Positions 1-11,615 of a stretch of 64,000 nucleotides of DNA are shown here, in pieces. A program made the position numbers and the translations under genes. Every line of letters starts with the position of its first letter. The stretch's first letter is position 1. The notes under the pieces are model-generated. The model did no database searches and had not been told where the DNA came from. It saw only the letters and a program-made list of their open reading frames with translations. The DNA is from Condylostoma magnum. Taxonomy: Eukaryota; Ciliophora; Heterotrichea; Heterotrichida; Condylostomatidae. The DNA lies in contig CAKKTI010000011.1 in the NCBI GenBank assembly GCA_920105805.1, positions 1 to 64,000 on the forward strand, given 5' to 3'.

Positions 1-808
1 CTCCACATACTCCAGCACAATTCTTATCAGTTGCCATTGCTTCATAAAGTAGGAAGAGAGCTTTAGAGAGAGGTTGAGTTCCTATATCGAGTAATTGAAC
101 AAATCTAGGATTCACTACAGGGCAAAGGCCTCCAAAGAACCAAAGATGAGTGTTAAGTTTCCTTTTATTCAATTATTTTACACAGAAAATGAATTGAAGA
201 GGTGGACTATCATCTTCCAATTATAGATTTTATATAAAAAGATGAGCTATTTCCATATCTGGCTCAGGCATTTGAACATCTAAAGCACTATCTACGCCAA
301 ATCTATCTTTTATTGCTTGTTCATCAAAAATATGTGAAAACAATGCTGGATATTTCTGCACTGCTTGCATACACGGCCTCATTCCATCAACTATAACTAC
401 ACAACAGATTTTTCTTGGATCTACTCCATTTGCTTAGAATGCTTTGAGGTTCTTTACCGTTCCTTCTATAGTTGGGAAGAATTCTGATGGGCCTTCGTTG
501 TACATTGCTACACAGATGAAAAACTCGCATTTGTATTCGGGGTCTCCCTGTATCATGTGAGTGAAAAAGGACTCGTTAAGAGATACATCTGGGGCTAGAG
601 GAACGATTCCGTCGACATAAACGAGCTTTTATTGGGCTGAGTTCTATTAATTCGAGCTTTGCATCCCATGTGCATAAACTTTGTTGAGGACAACGGGCTG
701 GTACATTAAGTGGGAATTATCGTCAGCAGCCTATACCTAGTCCTCATTATTTCGATTTATTTGAGGTATGATTAATTTATGCGCTCCTTAGACCAATAAA
801 TTTGCCAT
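1..808 (-). CDS. chitin synthase, N-terminal part (3' end outside window)
   Basis: Reads open from an ATG at 808 to the window edge, 269 residues, with several in-frame TAA/TAG codons as Gln. Chitin synthases polymerise UDP-GlcNAc at the plasma membrane. The family signature is visible: FFICVAMYNEGPSEFF (the CVTMYNE-type start of the glycosyltransferase core, about residues 96-112), then VVIVDGM, a LNTHLWFFGG block like the KINSHRWFF motif of fungal enzymes, and near the edge DKNCAGVCGE like the GGVCGEI motif. The later QRRRW and membrane regions lie outside the window. The first Met (MANLL) was chosen because the frame stays open to it and AT-rich non-coding DNA follows upstream. Chitin in ciliates is known from loricas and cyst walls, so a cyst or wall role is likely but inferred. 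Confidence 0.88.
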
Positions 809-1561
809 GATTATTTTTATAGGAATTATTTTACACTGTATAAGCTATGGGATATAATAGAAAGTATTTTATTGGGATAACTAGGAAAGGAAGAGTGCTT
901 ATTATGATTGCATGTTTTATCCTTTTAGGCAACAATTTGTTGATAGTTTATATCATTTTTTCTATATAAATTTTGAAGATTTATAAATTCATCTTTATAA
1001 TGTTTGAGAAAATAGACGTACAATAAGTTCTTATAATATTCAAATAAATTCTTGATATATCTTCCTTAACCTATATTTAAGCTTAGGAAATCTATGAAAT
1101 TGAACAACAACCCTCGAACTAAATTTTAGCTATTTGATTTGCCTCATTTCTGTGTAAAATAAAGGGATTAAATATTGTTAACAAGATTTTCTATATACTT
1201 AATATAGATTAATACTAGTAACCCTTATGACTAGGTATTCCTTTGTATACGATTAGGCATATGGCAGATATAGAAAAAATGGAAGATAGGACTAATAATT
1301 CTTTGCAAAATTTACAATGTTTTCTGATATGTTTGACTAATTAAGCATGGAAAAATGATAGAATTTTCCTTGGGAATTTTAATAGTATTTGTTTAGTTTA
1401 CAATAAGCAACAAATGCTTTATGAATCAACATTTTATTAGACAAATTATAAAAAGTCAAAGTAATTTTTCTAAAAACTTACTAAAAGGTAATACTTACCA
1501 AGCATTTCTTATGTTTCTTTCATTTAAAATTGTAAAACACTTAAAATAAAGCATTAATATA
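809..1561. other. AT-rich intergenic region
   Basis: About 750 bp between the chitin synthase start and the 3' end of the CCA-adding enzyme gene. No frame on either strand shows recognisable protein sequence under the modified code. One short plus-strand frame from an ATG at 1261 is discussed among the rejected items. Presumably holds the chitin synthase promoter. Confidence 0.5.
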
Positions 1562-2656
1562 CTAAATATTATACTCTCTATAAGCTCTTATCAACTCCTT
1601 TGATAACTCTACTTGAAATCTTCTAGTATTATGATTTTGTTCTATTTCTTCATTACTAAGGTGAGCTTTTTAAGGTAGTTCTTTAATTAGTTATTTCACA
1701 ATTCTAGTTTTCTAAGTTCCTATATTCAATCTTTTGCATACATATTAAGGCTAGTGAGAGTTTTATCCTTTTCTCTGTACAAATACATTATCTAATGGAT
1801 ATAAAAGTGCAGATAAATACAATAATTGATTATCTATTCCTTATTAAGGTTAAATATACGAAGAAAGTGCTAATCCTTTCTAAACTAAACTATTATCTTA
1901 CTGTCTGACCCCAATTGCTTAATATAGAATGCCAATATCATCCATCAACTTTAATATACCATACGCATTTCTGCTCTTTAAAATTTTAGCGAGCACAGTT
2001 GCTATTTAACTAATTTCAATTCATTGAAACATAAACTAATGAATTCTGTCTTCTCTAATCAGTGATTCTAATTAAGGTTCAATTTACATATCATACGCCC
2101 CTATAAAATAAATTGCTCTTAGAACAAGGCTTGGATTCTAATTTATTGAAATTTCAGGATCAAATGGACAACGTAGTATCCTCTATTGTAGGTCTTAAAT
2201 CCCATTGACTGGATCCTCGATTGTGAAATTGTTTATATTAAAGTAGATAGCATTTATAGTAAAGTCACGTCTCATGGCATCTGTTTGCAGAGTTCCAATT
2301 AGACCTTATTCCATTTCTTGTATATAGAACGGAAGAAGTTGAACAATTTCTATTTGCCTACTTTCACATACAGTTCTACATACAGAAAAGAATCGTAGTT
2401 TCGACGGTTATGGAGTAGAGGAAACCGGGTACTTTGAGTTCATGTGGTTGTGGAGAAATAGTCCAAACTCAAAGCTGGTTATGTTATCTACACAAAGATC
2501 CAAGTCATTAGGGGATTTATTCATTATTTTATCTCTTACCCATCCTCCCGCTATACGAACTGTTGTGTTTGGTATATGGGTATTTATTTACTATCTTAGT
2601 CTTGCAAGAAAGTCTTGTTGATTAGTAGTTAACTCAAAAAATTACTAAAATTACAT
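1562..2656 (-). CDS. tRNA nucleotidyltransferase (CCA-adding enzyme)
   Basis: About 364 residues. The enzyme adds CCA to tRNA 3' ends and matures nuclear and often mitochondrial tRNAs. The class II nucleotidyltransferase head is clear: VRIAGGWVRDKIM followed by SPNDLDLCVD (the GG and DxD metal site), then TDAMRRDFTINAIYFNI, EDPVNGIQDLQ, and the LVLRAIYF block of the neck domain. The tail shows the expected helical stretch. Gln is mostly TAA/TAG, and TGA encodes Trp in HQFMFQWIEI. The 3' end is uncertain: in-frame TAG at 1562-1564, TAA at 1541-1543 and TGA at 1520-1522 all could terminate. There is no obvious mitochondrial targeting sequence. The gene lies 150 bp downstream of the same-strand phosphatase gene. 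Confidence 0.9.
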
Positions 2657-2806
2657 AAAAATGACAGAAGTAATCAGTATATGTAAGAATTTTGTAGATT
2701 TTCATTAGTAATTACGTTTTACATAAAGAATCCTACATTATATATTGACTATTTAAAGTAAAACCACTCCTATTACTTAAATTCGATCAAATTAATTATA
2801 TACTAA

Positions 2807-4102
2807 CTAAAAGCGTCTTTGAGCCTGTGGTGTAGATGCAGTATCAGATGACACAGCTCTTTAATCACTTATCATAAATTCCTGAATATAGTCTTCATAA
2901 AAGGTGCGCAAATGAAAGGTTTATCTATTAATATCTCTTATATCATCAGCCATAGCCAATACTTTGATATAATCCATTAAATTAAAGAGCTCTCTATCAT
3001 ACCTATCATCATGCCATGATATAATAGGAATTCCATTATCAATTTAAAACCCAAAAGAATAAGCGGCATTATCAACAATAATCATTTCCTATATTCTCCT
3101 ATTAGCAAAAACTCTTAAATCCTTAACAAATATTCCTTATACCATCAAACAGTTTTCCCTATACAGTCTATGATGTACGAGTTCTCTATTCGGATCTAAG
3201 TAATCTAGAACAACATCAGCATAGCATTTATGCGAGGCGGTGAATACTATGACTTCGAAATCTTTATTAGCCTCCCTCAGACATTCCAAGGCAAATGGCC
3301 TTATGTTAATCCCAGCTTAGATAATCTCCCCAGTAGGAAATCTAATGGGCAGAACTACGTCAGGATTAGCAGTTGTAATGTTTTCACAACAATGCACTAA
3401 GGTTTCATCTAGGTCGAATATAATAGTCTTCTTGTCTTCGTATCCAGGACGCTTTTAAAGGTTCAATCTTTTACTTCTCAACTATGCAGAGCTAATTTAA
3501 GGCAAAGTTCTGATAAACTTGATAGCTTAGAAGGTCTAAAACAGATGCTCTTTGTATATAAGCTCACTTCTAGTTTTAATTTAGTTTTGAGTTAAATGAT
3601 CACTGCTGCCTTATGTAAGAGATATTGATGATCTAACATTTGTTACAACGTTATTTAATCCTTTCTAATTACCATCATTCACTTATATATCAGCTGCTGA
3701 CTTTCTTTAACTTTATCTGATGTTTCTTTGTATCCGAGGTCTTCCTTTCTAGCCAATCTGACTTTATTTAATAGGAAATTGATGCATCGATGTAGCTTTA
3801 GTAAGGTTACTTTTAATACCATTAGCTCTTGTGGTTTTAGGAGGGCTATAAAAGTTCTAATTTGCTATGATTCCAGGATTACTAGACCGAGGGGTTCCTT
3901 GTACTTAAGGATTACTGAAAAAGTTAGTACCTTATTATTTTCCCGAAGGTGAATTTTTACCAAACTAAGCTAAATCATTTAAATCTGACTCATCCTTCGT
4001 GTCTATACTTAACCGTTTAAGCCTCCTCACTTAACTTTACACTTACTCTTAACCTCTTAAACTCGGATTCCTTAACTGCCTGCGAGAACTATTAAGACTC
4101 AT
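2807..4102 (-). CDS. CTD small-phosphatase-like protein (FCP/SCP family)
   Basis: 431 residues ending at TAG right after a basic C-terminus. Residues 1-200 are low-complexity and rich in Ser, Asn and Arg. The C-terminal half is a haloacid-dehalogenase phosphatase of the SCP/NIF type: FDLDETLVHCC with Asp230 and Asp232 as the catalytic pair, then IRPFALECLREA, EVIVFTASHKCYADVVLDYLD, the NCLMVQG block, VKDLRVF, and MIIVDNAAYSF with the final acidic pair. Known members dephosphorylate Ser in the RNA polymerase II CTD or in other nuclear proteins; the exact substrate here is unknown. The start ATG is only 64 bp from the divergent Rab start. One frame runs uninterrupted through the whole gene with many TAA/TAG Gln codons. 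Confidence 0.9.
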
Positions 4103-4166
4103 TTTTATACTAAAGATCTAAGCATAATACTAAAATTGGCCTACAAACCTCCAAGACAATATAAAA

Positions 4167-4811
4167 ATGGCCTAAGCAGAGTAAGAATTACATTTTCGCA
4201 CCATTATTATAGGTGAGTCTGGAGTAGGTAAATCTTGCTGTCTTTTCTAATTTTTAGAAGGTTCTTTTTCAGAGGAGCATAATGTAACAGTTGGAGTGGA
4301 ATATGGAGCTAAGTAGTTAAGAATAGAAAACAGGACTATTAAGCTCTAGATCTGGGATACAGCTGGTTAAGAGCATTTCAGAGCTGTTACTCGCTCCTTT
4401 TATCGAAATACTCACGGAGTTATTCTAATGTATGATTTAACTAAAAGAGAGACCTTTGAAGCATTGAATATATGGCTGTCGGAAGTAAGGCAAAATGCTA
4501 TACCTGAAGTAATCATTTATTTAGTAGGAAATATGCTCGATATGGCTAATGAAAATAGGTAAGTTTAGTATGAGGAAGGATAAGAATATGCTAAAGAGAA
4601 TAATTTAGCTGGATTTATGGAAACTTCAGCCAAAACGGCTGAGAATGTTGATGAAATGTTTAGCTAACTTGCCAGCTGTCTTTCAAAATAACAGCCGAGT
4701 ACTAAGCATGATGATAAATTAAATACAACGGAGTCTGGAAATACCGTGAGTTTAAGACCTGTTACATCAAAACATGGTAAGCAGGAAGGAAAGAAAGGAG
4801 CGTGCTGTTAG
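4167..4811 (+). CDS. Rab-family small GTPase
   Basis: 214 residues. The P-loop GESGVGKS is at 16-23, the WDTAGQE switch II motif at 63-69, and ETSAK near 156. The protein ends in Cys-Cys immediately before TAG 4809-4811, the usual Rab geranylgeranylation signal, so this TAG must terminate. Conversely Gln68, the residue equivalent to Ras Gln61 needed for GTP hydrolysis, is encoded by TAA, so TAA must be read as Gln. The NKxD base-recognition motif appears as NMLD, with Met in place of Lys, which may alter nucleotide binding. The closest subfamily by eye is Rab2/Rab4/Rab14-like, but I cannot fix it. Expected on endomembranes in vesicle traffic. Confidence 0.93.
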
Positions 4812-4833
4812 TTTAAGTAATTTTCATATTTAA

Positions 4834-5812
4834 ATGCTATAATAATCAAATATACAGTAGTTGGATGCTACATATTGGTAGAATATCGTCAACACTTACA
4901 AAACATGGATTCTGACATTTAACCCATAATCATCTGAAAAATCTGCAGCAGCCTTAAAACCTTATCTTGGCTCATTTAGATTCACTTAACTTGAAAATCT
5001 TTAATAAGAAATCCAAAACCTATACCTTTAAAAGCTTCTAGTAATAGAAAATGATTAACTGTAATTCTCGTTTAGTAAAATATTTACAGATAATATATAC
5101 GAAGGTGATCTACTCTCTGAAAAACGTAATGCCCTGGGCCATATGAAGTATAATTTCAACTACTTCTATTATAGAGAATGGAGAAATAATCTGTGCTATG
5201 ACATAGAGAAATATGCAAACGGTAACCAATACTATGGTTAATTTCTAAAGACAAGGTTATGTAAATTATACATGTTAGAAAGAGGAAATATACTAAGGGG
5301 AGCGAAGAAATGGTGCAAAGGGCTTATGGAAAAGTTAATGAGGGATAGTTATATTGGGTATTGTAAGAAATTGAAGGCCTATGGATGAGTAAGACTGAGT
5401 AACTTGTGTTAAACATGGATTAGGACTGGAAAAGTATTCAGATACTAGAGATAAGTATAGAGGGGAATTGAGAGATAGTAAGCCTCACGTATATGGATAA
5501 GATAATAATTATATATAAAGAAGTCCACAAACATGGAAGAGGAAGGCTGAGAATGCATAACGGGTACAGTTATATTGGAGCATTAAAAAGTAATGTAAAG
5601 GATGGAAGAAGGTGGGTTATTCGGGCTTCTGGGGATTAGTATAAGAGAGAGTTTAGAAGTAATAAGAGGCAAGAGAAAGGAATTATTCAATGGAATAACA
5701 GAAGTTGTTACAAAGGAAATTGGATAGAATGGATGGGAGCTATGACCTTTGCTGATGGAAGAGATAATAATATTGGAAGGATAAAAGTAAGTTTTTTCTG
5801 AGAATTAGTAAG
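4834..5812 (+). pseudogene. decayed MORN-repeat protein gene
   Basis: From the ATG at 4834 one frame reads about 140 residues: a helical Gln-rich N-terminus, then MORN-like units such as NIYEGDLLSEKRNALGHMKY and ANGNQYYGQF. After about 5253 the MORN similarity jumps between frames: KEEIYQGERRNGAKGLW in a second frame, SYIGYCKKLKAYG back in the first, KHGLGLEKYSDTRDKYRG in the second, and KHGRGRLRMHNGYSYIG onward in the third. Several conserved Gly positions read as Arg. No set of GT-AG introns of plausible size repairs all jumps, so at least four frameshifts are likely and I call it a pseudogene. Intact MORN proteins usually bind membranes or scaffold the cortex. Sequencing or assembly error is the main alternative. 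Confidence 0.6.
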
Positions 5813-5977
5813 CTTTAATATACTAAAGCTGTTAGAAAAGTACTTAAAATAATAGGAAATTCGGCATTAGGTTTTTTAGATTTTTCATTAGATTACATTA
5901 TTTTTCCAATTGATATATTCTATACTTATTTCCTATAATTTAAAGTTTGAAATAGCATAAAATTAGTAAATAAAGTA

Positions 5978-6211
5978 TTATCTATGACATTTCATGCATG
6001 CTTCAATCTTATTGATTATCTCTGAGTTCCCATTACACTTTTTATTACATGACTCCTCTAGATTTGATTCAGCTTCCTATATAATAGGAAGCTATTAATT
6101 CTTGCAATTCTTCAGTCTTCTATTAATTAACTTCTAACAGCGTCTTTGATAAAGATTTTTATCATTTTTACTGTTTGCCTAAGGCTTAGGTAGTATATTT
6201 GCACACCCCAT
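5978..6211 (-). CDS. small protein with MGC acylation-type N-terminus
   Basis: 77 residues read without interruption from ATG 6211 to TAA 5978. The N-terminus MGCANILPKP carries Gly2 and Cys3, the pattern for N-myristoylation plus palmitoylation, which would tether it to membrane. The middle is strongly basic (QRRCQKLINRRLKNCKN), the C-terminal third acidic then Cys-containing (SCNKKCNG, EACMKCHR). No family recognised. Isolated in a 950-bp stretch between the MORN relic and the channel gene. Three other proteins in the window also begin MGC or MGxC. Support is compositional only, so moderate confidence. Confidence 0.55.
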
Positions 6212-6757
6212 TTTTATCAGCCATACAATATTATTTAAAATCTAGTCTAATTTAAAAGTTAGCGATTTGGAGTCATTAAGAATTAAGCAATTACCTACTG
6301 CATATATTTTTCTGTTAAATTTGGGAAAAATAAGTTATATTATTAAATAAGATAATGGTGCCAGTAGTTAGATAGTTTATTATACTTGTAACTTTTTATG
6401 AAAGACGATTTTTATGTTTGTAGCGTAATTACATGTTACTTTTATTCTCTTGTTTTCAATATTATTTCAAGCTTATCATTAGTTGTATTTCGATGCTTTC
6501 CCATGGCTTAGAGTGTTTTGCACTATATAGACGACTAAAATACTGTTTTAATTGTGATTTCAATTTCTTGGCTTATAAATCATAATTTTTATGAAGAAAT
6601 CGGGTTTTAATAGTAGATTTTATTTATAGCAAAATTTATAGTATTTGCCTTAAAAGATACATATAGCAAACAAAATAGCTTAATTAAAAGGTATATTAAG
6701 CTTTACCTGATATAAAATTAATATAAGCATTAAAACATATACCAGTAAACATAATAA
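6212..6757. other. AT-rich intergenic region
   Basis: About 550 bp upstream of the small MGC protein gene and downstream of the channel gene stop. No convincing coding frame, RNA gene or repeat seen. Confidence 0.5.
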
Positions 6758-9700
6758 TTAACTATCAAATTTGCTAGCCAGTTGTGCAACTAAGCTCTCA
6801 ATTCTATCAATCCTTCGATCAATCCCATCTAAACTTGACATCTTCTTCTGAATATCATAAACTTCACTTTCTACAGCCTCTAGTGTGATTAGCCTATCAT
6901 GTATTAAATCCATAGTACCTTAAAGACTTTAGAACTCCCTATCTGCTGATTCTTTAATTTACTTATTACGTACTTATATTTACCTTACTCTTTCTGATAC
7001 AATTTTGGTATTTACTTTGATTGAAGTAACTTTAGTTTTAATTGAATTTTGATTCTCATCAATATTACCACCTACAGTTTAGCAAACTTAAATATAAGTT
7101 TTCTTCCCTTTATCCTTTTTCCAAAACATAATAGATTCAATATCATTTATCATTTAGGCTATTTCTTAAAAATCAGCTGCAACTTAAGTAGACTGTACTC
7201 TGGAAAATGTTTCTCCCATCATAGCTATAAGCATGTTCAGCAAAATTAATGGATTTATAATGGTAGCTGCTAGAAAAATGATGTTTTAAAGGAAACCCTC
7301 GTAGTCTACAAAATCTCCATAATCTAAACGGTACATTTGTATTAACTCAACTGTAAATGAGTCGTTTTTATCGTTTTTTGCTATATAAAATATTAAGGCA
7401 AACGCAGTTGAAGTAACAGCTAAAATCAATAGAAAAGAAATCATGTCTTTGAATATCTCTATTATTATTCTTATCATGTACCTAGTTTGATTGTAGATAC
7501 GCACATAAGAAACTACTCTCATCCAGGAAATCATTGTAATTATAGATAGAAGAGATCTATTTAGTCCACTATTCAGTGTAAATCCTGACATACAGAGTGA
7601 TATATAAACATAAAGGAGTAGAATTCTTGAAAAATCGAGCATATTTCAAATATCTGTTATGTAATCCTTAAATCCATTAATCAACTACAAAATCTCATAT
7701 ACTAAGAAGAAAGTGTTAAAAATAGTAATGAACACTAACAGAACAATGCTTTCTCTATTCCAGATTGTATGAACTACCAAAAGGAACACCAATACAAAAT
7801 AGCAAATGGCTTATAGTATAAACAGTCATTTAACTTTATTCCATTTGTATAGCAAAATCGTTTAAATAAGCTTAGATTCAAACAATGACAAGTTTTCACA
7901 ATTTATCAAACTTTCAAGTAAATCCAGACTATCAGTGCTTCCAGGCTCAAAATCAAACAAAAATTCAGAAGTGTAAAACTCAATTGGAACTTCCGCATCA
8001 TTTTAGTCGTGTTCATTATCTTGTTTTATAAATTAATACGGATTTATGACAAAACTACTAGATTCTCTTATTATTGGAGCATTTTACCTGAGAACTCCAA
8101 ATGATGGAAGATTTTCTGACTTTTTGAATACATTTAAGTAAAGATCAAGCAAGCATGGCATACTATTTCTATTGATTTCAGTGCAGTAAGGATTAATGGA
8201 GCGGATTGTACTTAAAGGTCTTAATTTATACTATTTGTTCATAGTATCCACTATCAATTAAGCCAAGCTGAAATTATCTCGCTTCATGGCAACTGATAAG
8301 GGAGTGTCTCCATTCTTTGATTAAATCACTTAAGCACCTGATTTCATCGCCATTTTGTACTGATCTGATTTAGCAAATATTGCTAAAATATGCAGAATGT
8401 TTATTTGAGAGGGAAGTATTAGAAATTAAGTGAACATCGGGTGAAAAGGGGTAGGAATATCGTTGATTAGATTAGTTATATAGCTTCTAAAGGTAATCTA
8501 GTGGTGATTATTTGGTATAAATGTAAGAGTTTCAAACTTTAGCGGATTATTGATTGAATAAATCCCAGATTCATCTAATAGGAAAATTTGATTTTGATTT
8601 GGTGGAAAATAAATTTCCTGAAACTTTCTATTTAACTTCATTGTAATTAGCAACTGCCCATAAGTCAATTACCAAATTCTCAAAGTATTATCAGAAATCA
8701 AAGCGTACATATACTAATCATCCTCAGTTATGATAATACTTTTAAATATCTTATTATCTATTCTTATCTCCTATTCAATAGTTCCTTCTAAAATGTTCCA
8801 TTTTCTTACAGCTTTGTCTTGATAGTATGCGAATAAGTGGAGTCCATTTTGGGATGTAAGTAAGAAGTCAATATTCAATTTAGAAGGGAAGTCTAGTGTT
8901 TGGTCCTATAACAGTTCTAAATTTTCAGCAGATAAAATTCGGATTTTTCCATCAGTGGCTCCACATGCAATTCTCTCATAATCACTTCCAATTCAGCATA
9001 AAGATGTAAGTCATCCATCCCCTCCTTTAAAATTAGCTTAAACTTGCCTTTAGAATAAATTCCACTTATATATCTCAATCTTAGGCTATATATTAGTAGT
9101 TTTTCCATCTCCTATAATCAAAACACCAGTTTCTTCTTATATAATAGCACATTTTGCCCTATCAGAATGCCGTAGATTTGAAAGTATTGCAAAAGTAGTA
9201 ATATCCCATATTTTTATTGTCTCATCTTGAGATACTGTTACAATCCACTATTGTGCCTGTATTTCGAATATCGCAACTATTACCTTGTTGTGGGCTTAGT
9301 GCTCAAAATGCATTTCTACTCCTGATTATTAGTCATATTTATTAATAGTTCATTTGCCACTGGAACTAGTTGTAATATGCCTTTCTATACTGTCGATAAA
9401 TAATTTGTTCATCTTTCCTTTAGCATCAACTATTGTATTATGTATAAACTTAGGTTTATCTGTTTTATCCTTCAATGCTCAGCATAAAATTTACGAGAAA
9501 TCTTCGCTAACTCCATATATATACTACTCTTTATTGTTTATACCGATTATATTCAACTCATGGTCAGATATTACACTGGTAATTTGCTGAAAGGTAAGTA
9601 GACTTCATACTATTATATGCTGCTCTTTATCATATGACACAAAGTAGCTTTCATCCTTTGATATTTCTAAGTGCTAAATGTAGTCTTGATGGCCAGTTAG

Positions 9701-10559
9701 AATGCTTTTGCAAGTATTGTTCTTATATTACCAAATTCTAATGGATTTATCATAGCTACTGGACAGTAAAAAGGGCTTATTTTTCAAGCATTTTAAAGAA
9801 GAAATTCAGTTTTCATGTCCTATCATAGTATGTAGAACATTTCCTGAAACTCTTTCTATTACTTTAATATCTCTATTATATCCTCCTGCTATTATATAAC
9901 CATTACAAGGTGATATACTTGCTATACACTTCCTTTAATCTAGTTAAAAGGTTTGAACTATACAGAATAAGTCAATATCAATAATAGCGCACATTGATAC
10001 CAGTCTTTTTGTTTTATCGTCAATTTTTCACTTATCTTATATCTTTAAATTTGGCAACCTTCCCATGTAGCATAGTATTAATCATCTATTATTCAGTGAA
10101 AATTCTATTGAGTTGTAATAGCTGGACACTGGGTAAATTTCGTTGATAAACTGGTAATCTTTAAGCGTAAAAAACTTTATTAGTCCTCCTTCATACACAA
10201 CACATAGTAATTTTTCATTATGCGACACTTTGATCGACTCTATGATTGTATTTCTTTCTCCAATATTACAAATTGCCTTCAGCTTTTTAGTTAAAGGACT
10301 ATAACCATATAGCTTAGAGTCATCATAGCAAGGACCAATGTACATTTTCATTTGATTTGATCATTGTAATTAGAAAAAGGGTGAATTTTCTATCTAGAAC
10401 GTGAAATGATGATTCTATAGGTTGAAAGCTGGAATTGCCTTTACTGTTCGTTCTATGTCTTATGACTAGGTTTCTACTACATTTTGGAACATAGACTAAA
10501 GCTAATCCATGTTTTATATTTAATACTGAAAATGATAAAATTAGACTAAATAGTGACAT
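6758..10559 (-). CDS. WD40-ankyrin-TRP-like cation channel
   Basis: About 1261 residues if a 16-nt intron near the 5' end is removed; without it the coding region starts at ATG 10351. Order from the N-terminus: a long WD40 region (for example GHENQISSLKCL, SSSYDKSIRIWQY, LTGHQDYIQHLEIS), an ankyrin-like unit (KNGDTPLSVAMKRDNF, DNA about 8330-8240), then about six membrane segments between 7850 and 7200. The pore region contains MYRLDYGDF followed by the S6 segment LILLNMLIAMMGETF, which is the TRP-type NMLIAxMGxTF signature. A short coiled coil (IDRRIDRIESLVAQLASKF) ends the protein before TAA 6758. Probably a plasma or ciliary membrane calcium or cation channel with a beta-propeller sensor. 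TGA reads as Trp in NNRWLILCY. Confidence 0.85.
10429..10444 (-). other. candidate 16-nt intron
   Basis: GT-AG segment whose removal joins an open upstream frame (start ATG 10559) to the WD40 frame beginning at 10351. Heterotrichs such as Stentor and Blepharisma are known for 15-16 nt introns. Other GT-AG pairs of 22 or 25 nt nearby would also restore the frame, and the gene may simply start at 10351. Confidence 0.35.
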
Positions 10560-10667
10560 ATCTGTTTTAAGCTATGTTGGTATAAAGCTCTGATGAAAAT
10601 TAGAGAACTTAGAAAACTTATGCATTTGTTTACCATTAAATAAAGATAAGACATAAAGTACATTATA

Positions 10668-11060
10668 TTATTTAGACAATTATTATTGTGTATTCTCAGT
10701 TTGGCTACTTCTTTTTCGCCTCAAGGCTCGTATACCAAAAATTCCTCTTCCAGTTGCTAATTACTCTTATTATGTTATTTCTTGACTTGCAAGATCCTTC
10801 TTTTTATTCTCCTTTAACATGATTTAACATTTCTCTTCTTCTTATTTAGTTTAAACTTGTTATTATTTGGCAAAATTGATAATTTGTGCATTATCTTAAA
10901 TGATACGAGCATTAGGAATGTCATTTACACTCGAATTCCTCGATAGATTTTATATTTATTCATTACCGCATTCCTCACAGTCTTTACAATCACAGCTGTC
11001 TCAGTCGCAACAATGTTCTGGACAGCATATCAAATCATTGCAAAGCTTGCACTAAGCCAT
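10668..11060 (-). CDS. small protein with Cys-rich N-terminus and Gln-rich tail
   Basis: 130 residues from ATG 11060 to TAA 10668. Residues 1-35 contain eleven Cys in CxxC, CC and CxC spacings (CKLCNDLICCPEHCC, CDCKDCEECG), a likely zinc or other metal cluster, though not a RING or PHD pattern I recognise. The rest is polar, Gln-rich and basic (TGRGIFGIRALRRKRSS). No family assigned. It sits just upstream of the channel gene on the same strand with a gap of about 110 bp. TGA is read as Trp within CDWDSC. Supported by an open frame and sharply non-random Cys spacing. Confidence 0.6.
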
Positions 11061-11615
11061 TTTATGTATAATTAAAGGGAGAAATTGATAAATTAGATAG
11101 CTGAGTTTTTATTTATGCTATATTGTTTCATTAGCTTCACAGAGTTTAATTGTATTATATACATATTAGCTAATTTTATAACTGTTATTTCTAATGCCTT
11201 AGGCAAGCTTAATTATTTATTTTGTTTTATTCAATTAGTACTAAAACTTTAAAAGAGAATATTGTAACGGGAAGTTAAGTCAGTGTAAGTAATAGACAGT
11301 TGCTTGTTATTGATTTATGAATATTAAAGAATAAAAGTATACAGAACTTTATCTAATGGTAATTATATTTTTATCAAACATTATGCTTGTATTTAACTTT
11401 TAGCAATAAAGAAAATTCCATCTACTTTAAAATTATAGTTTTATAATAGCTAATTATTGCTGAGTATTAAACTGAAATTTGCATTATGCCTCACTTGGCA
11501 TTATTAAAAATTAATTGATTAATTAGTTTAAATCAATAAAATATCTACTCAAATCTATCAAAAATTAGCTTTAATATGATAGCGTCACACATCGGATTCA
11601 ATCCCTATAATAAAA
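11061..11615. other. AT-rich divergent intergenic region
   Basis: About 555 bp between two divergent genes. No coding frame seen; must contain both promoters, but no motif stands out. Confidence 0.5.

Noticed and set aside
1261-1470. Plus-strand frame starting MADIEKMEDRTNNSLQ
   Set aside because: Looks protein-like for about 25 residues, then fades into AT-rich filler; no family, no Cys or repeat pattern, so not enough support.
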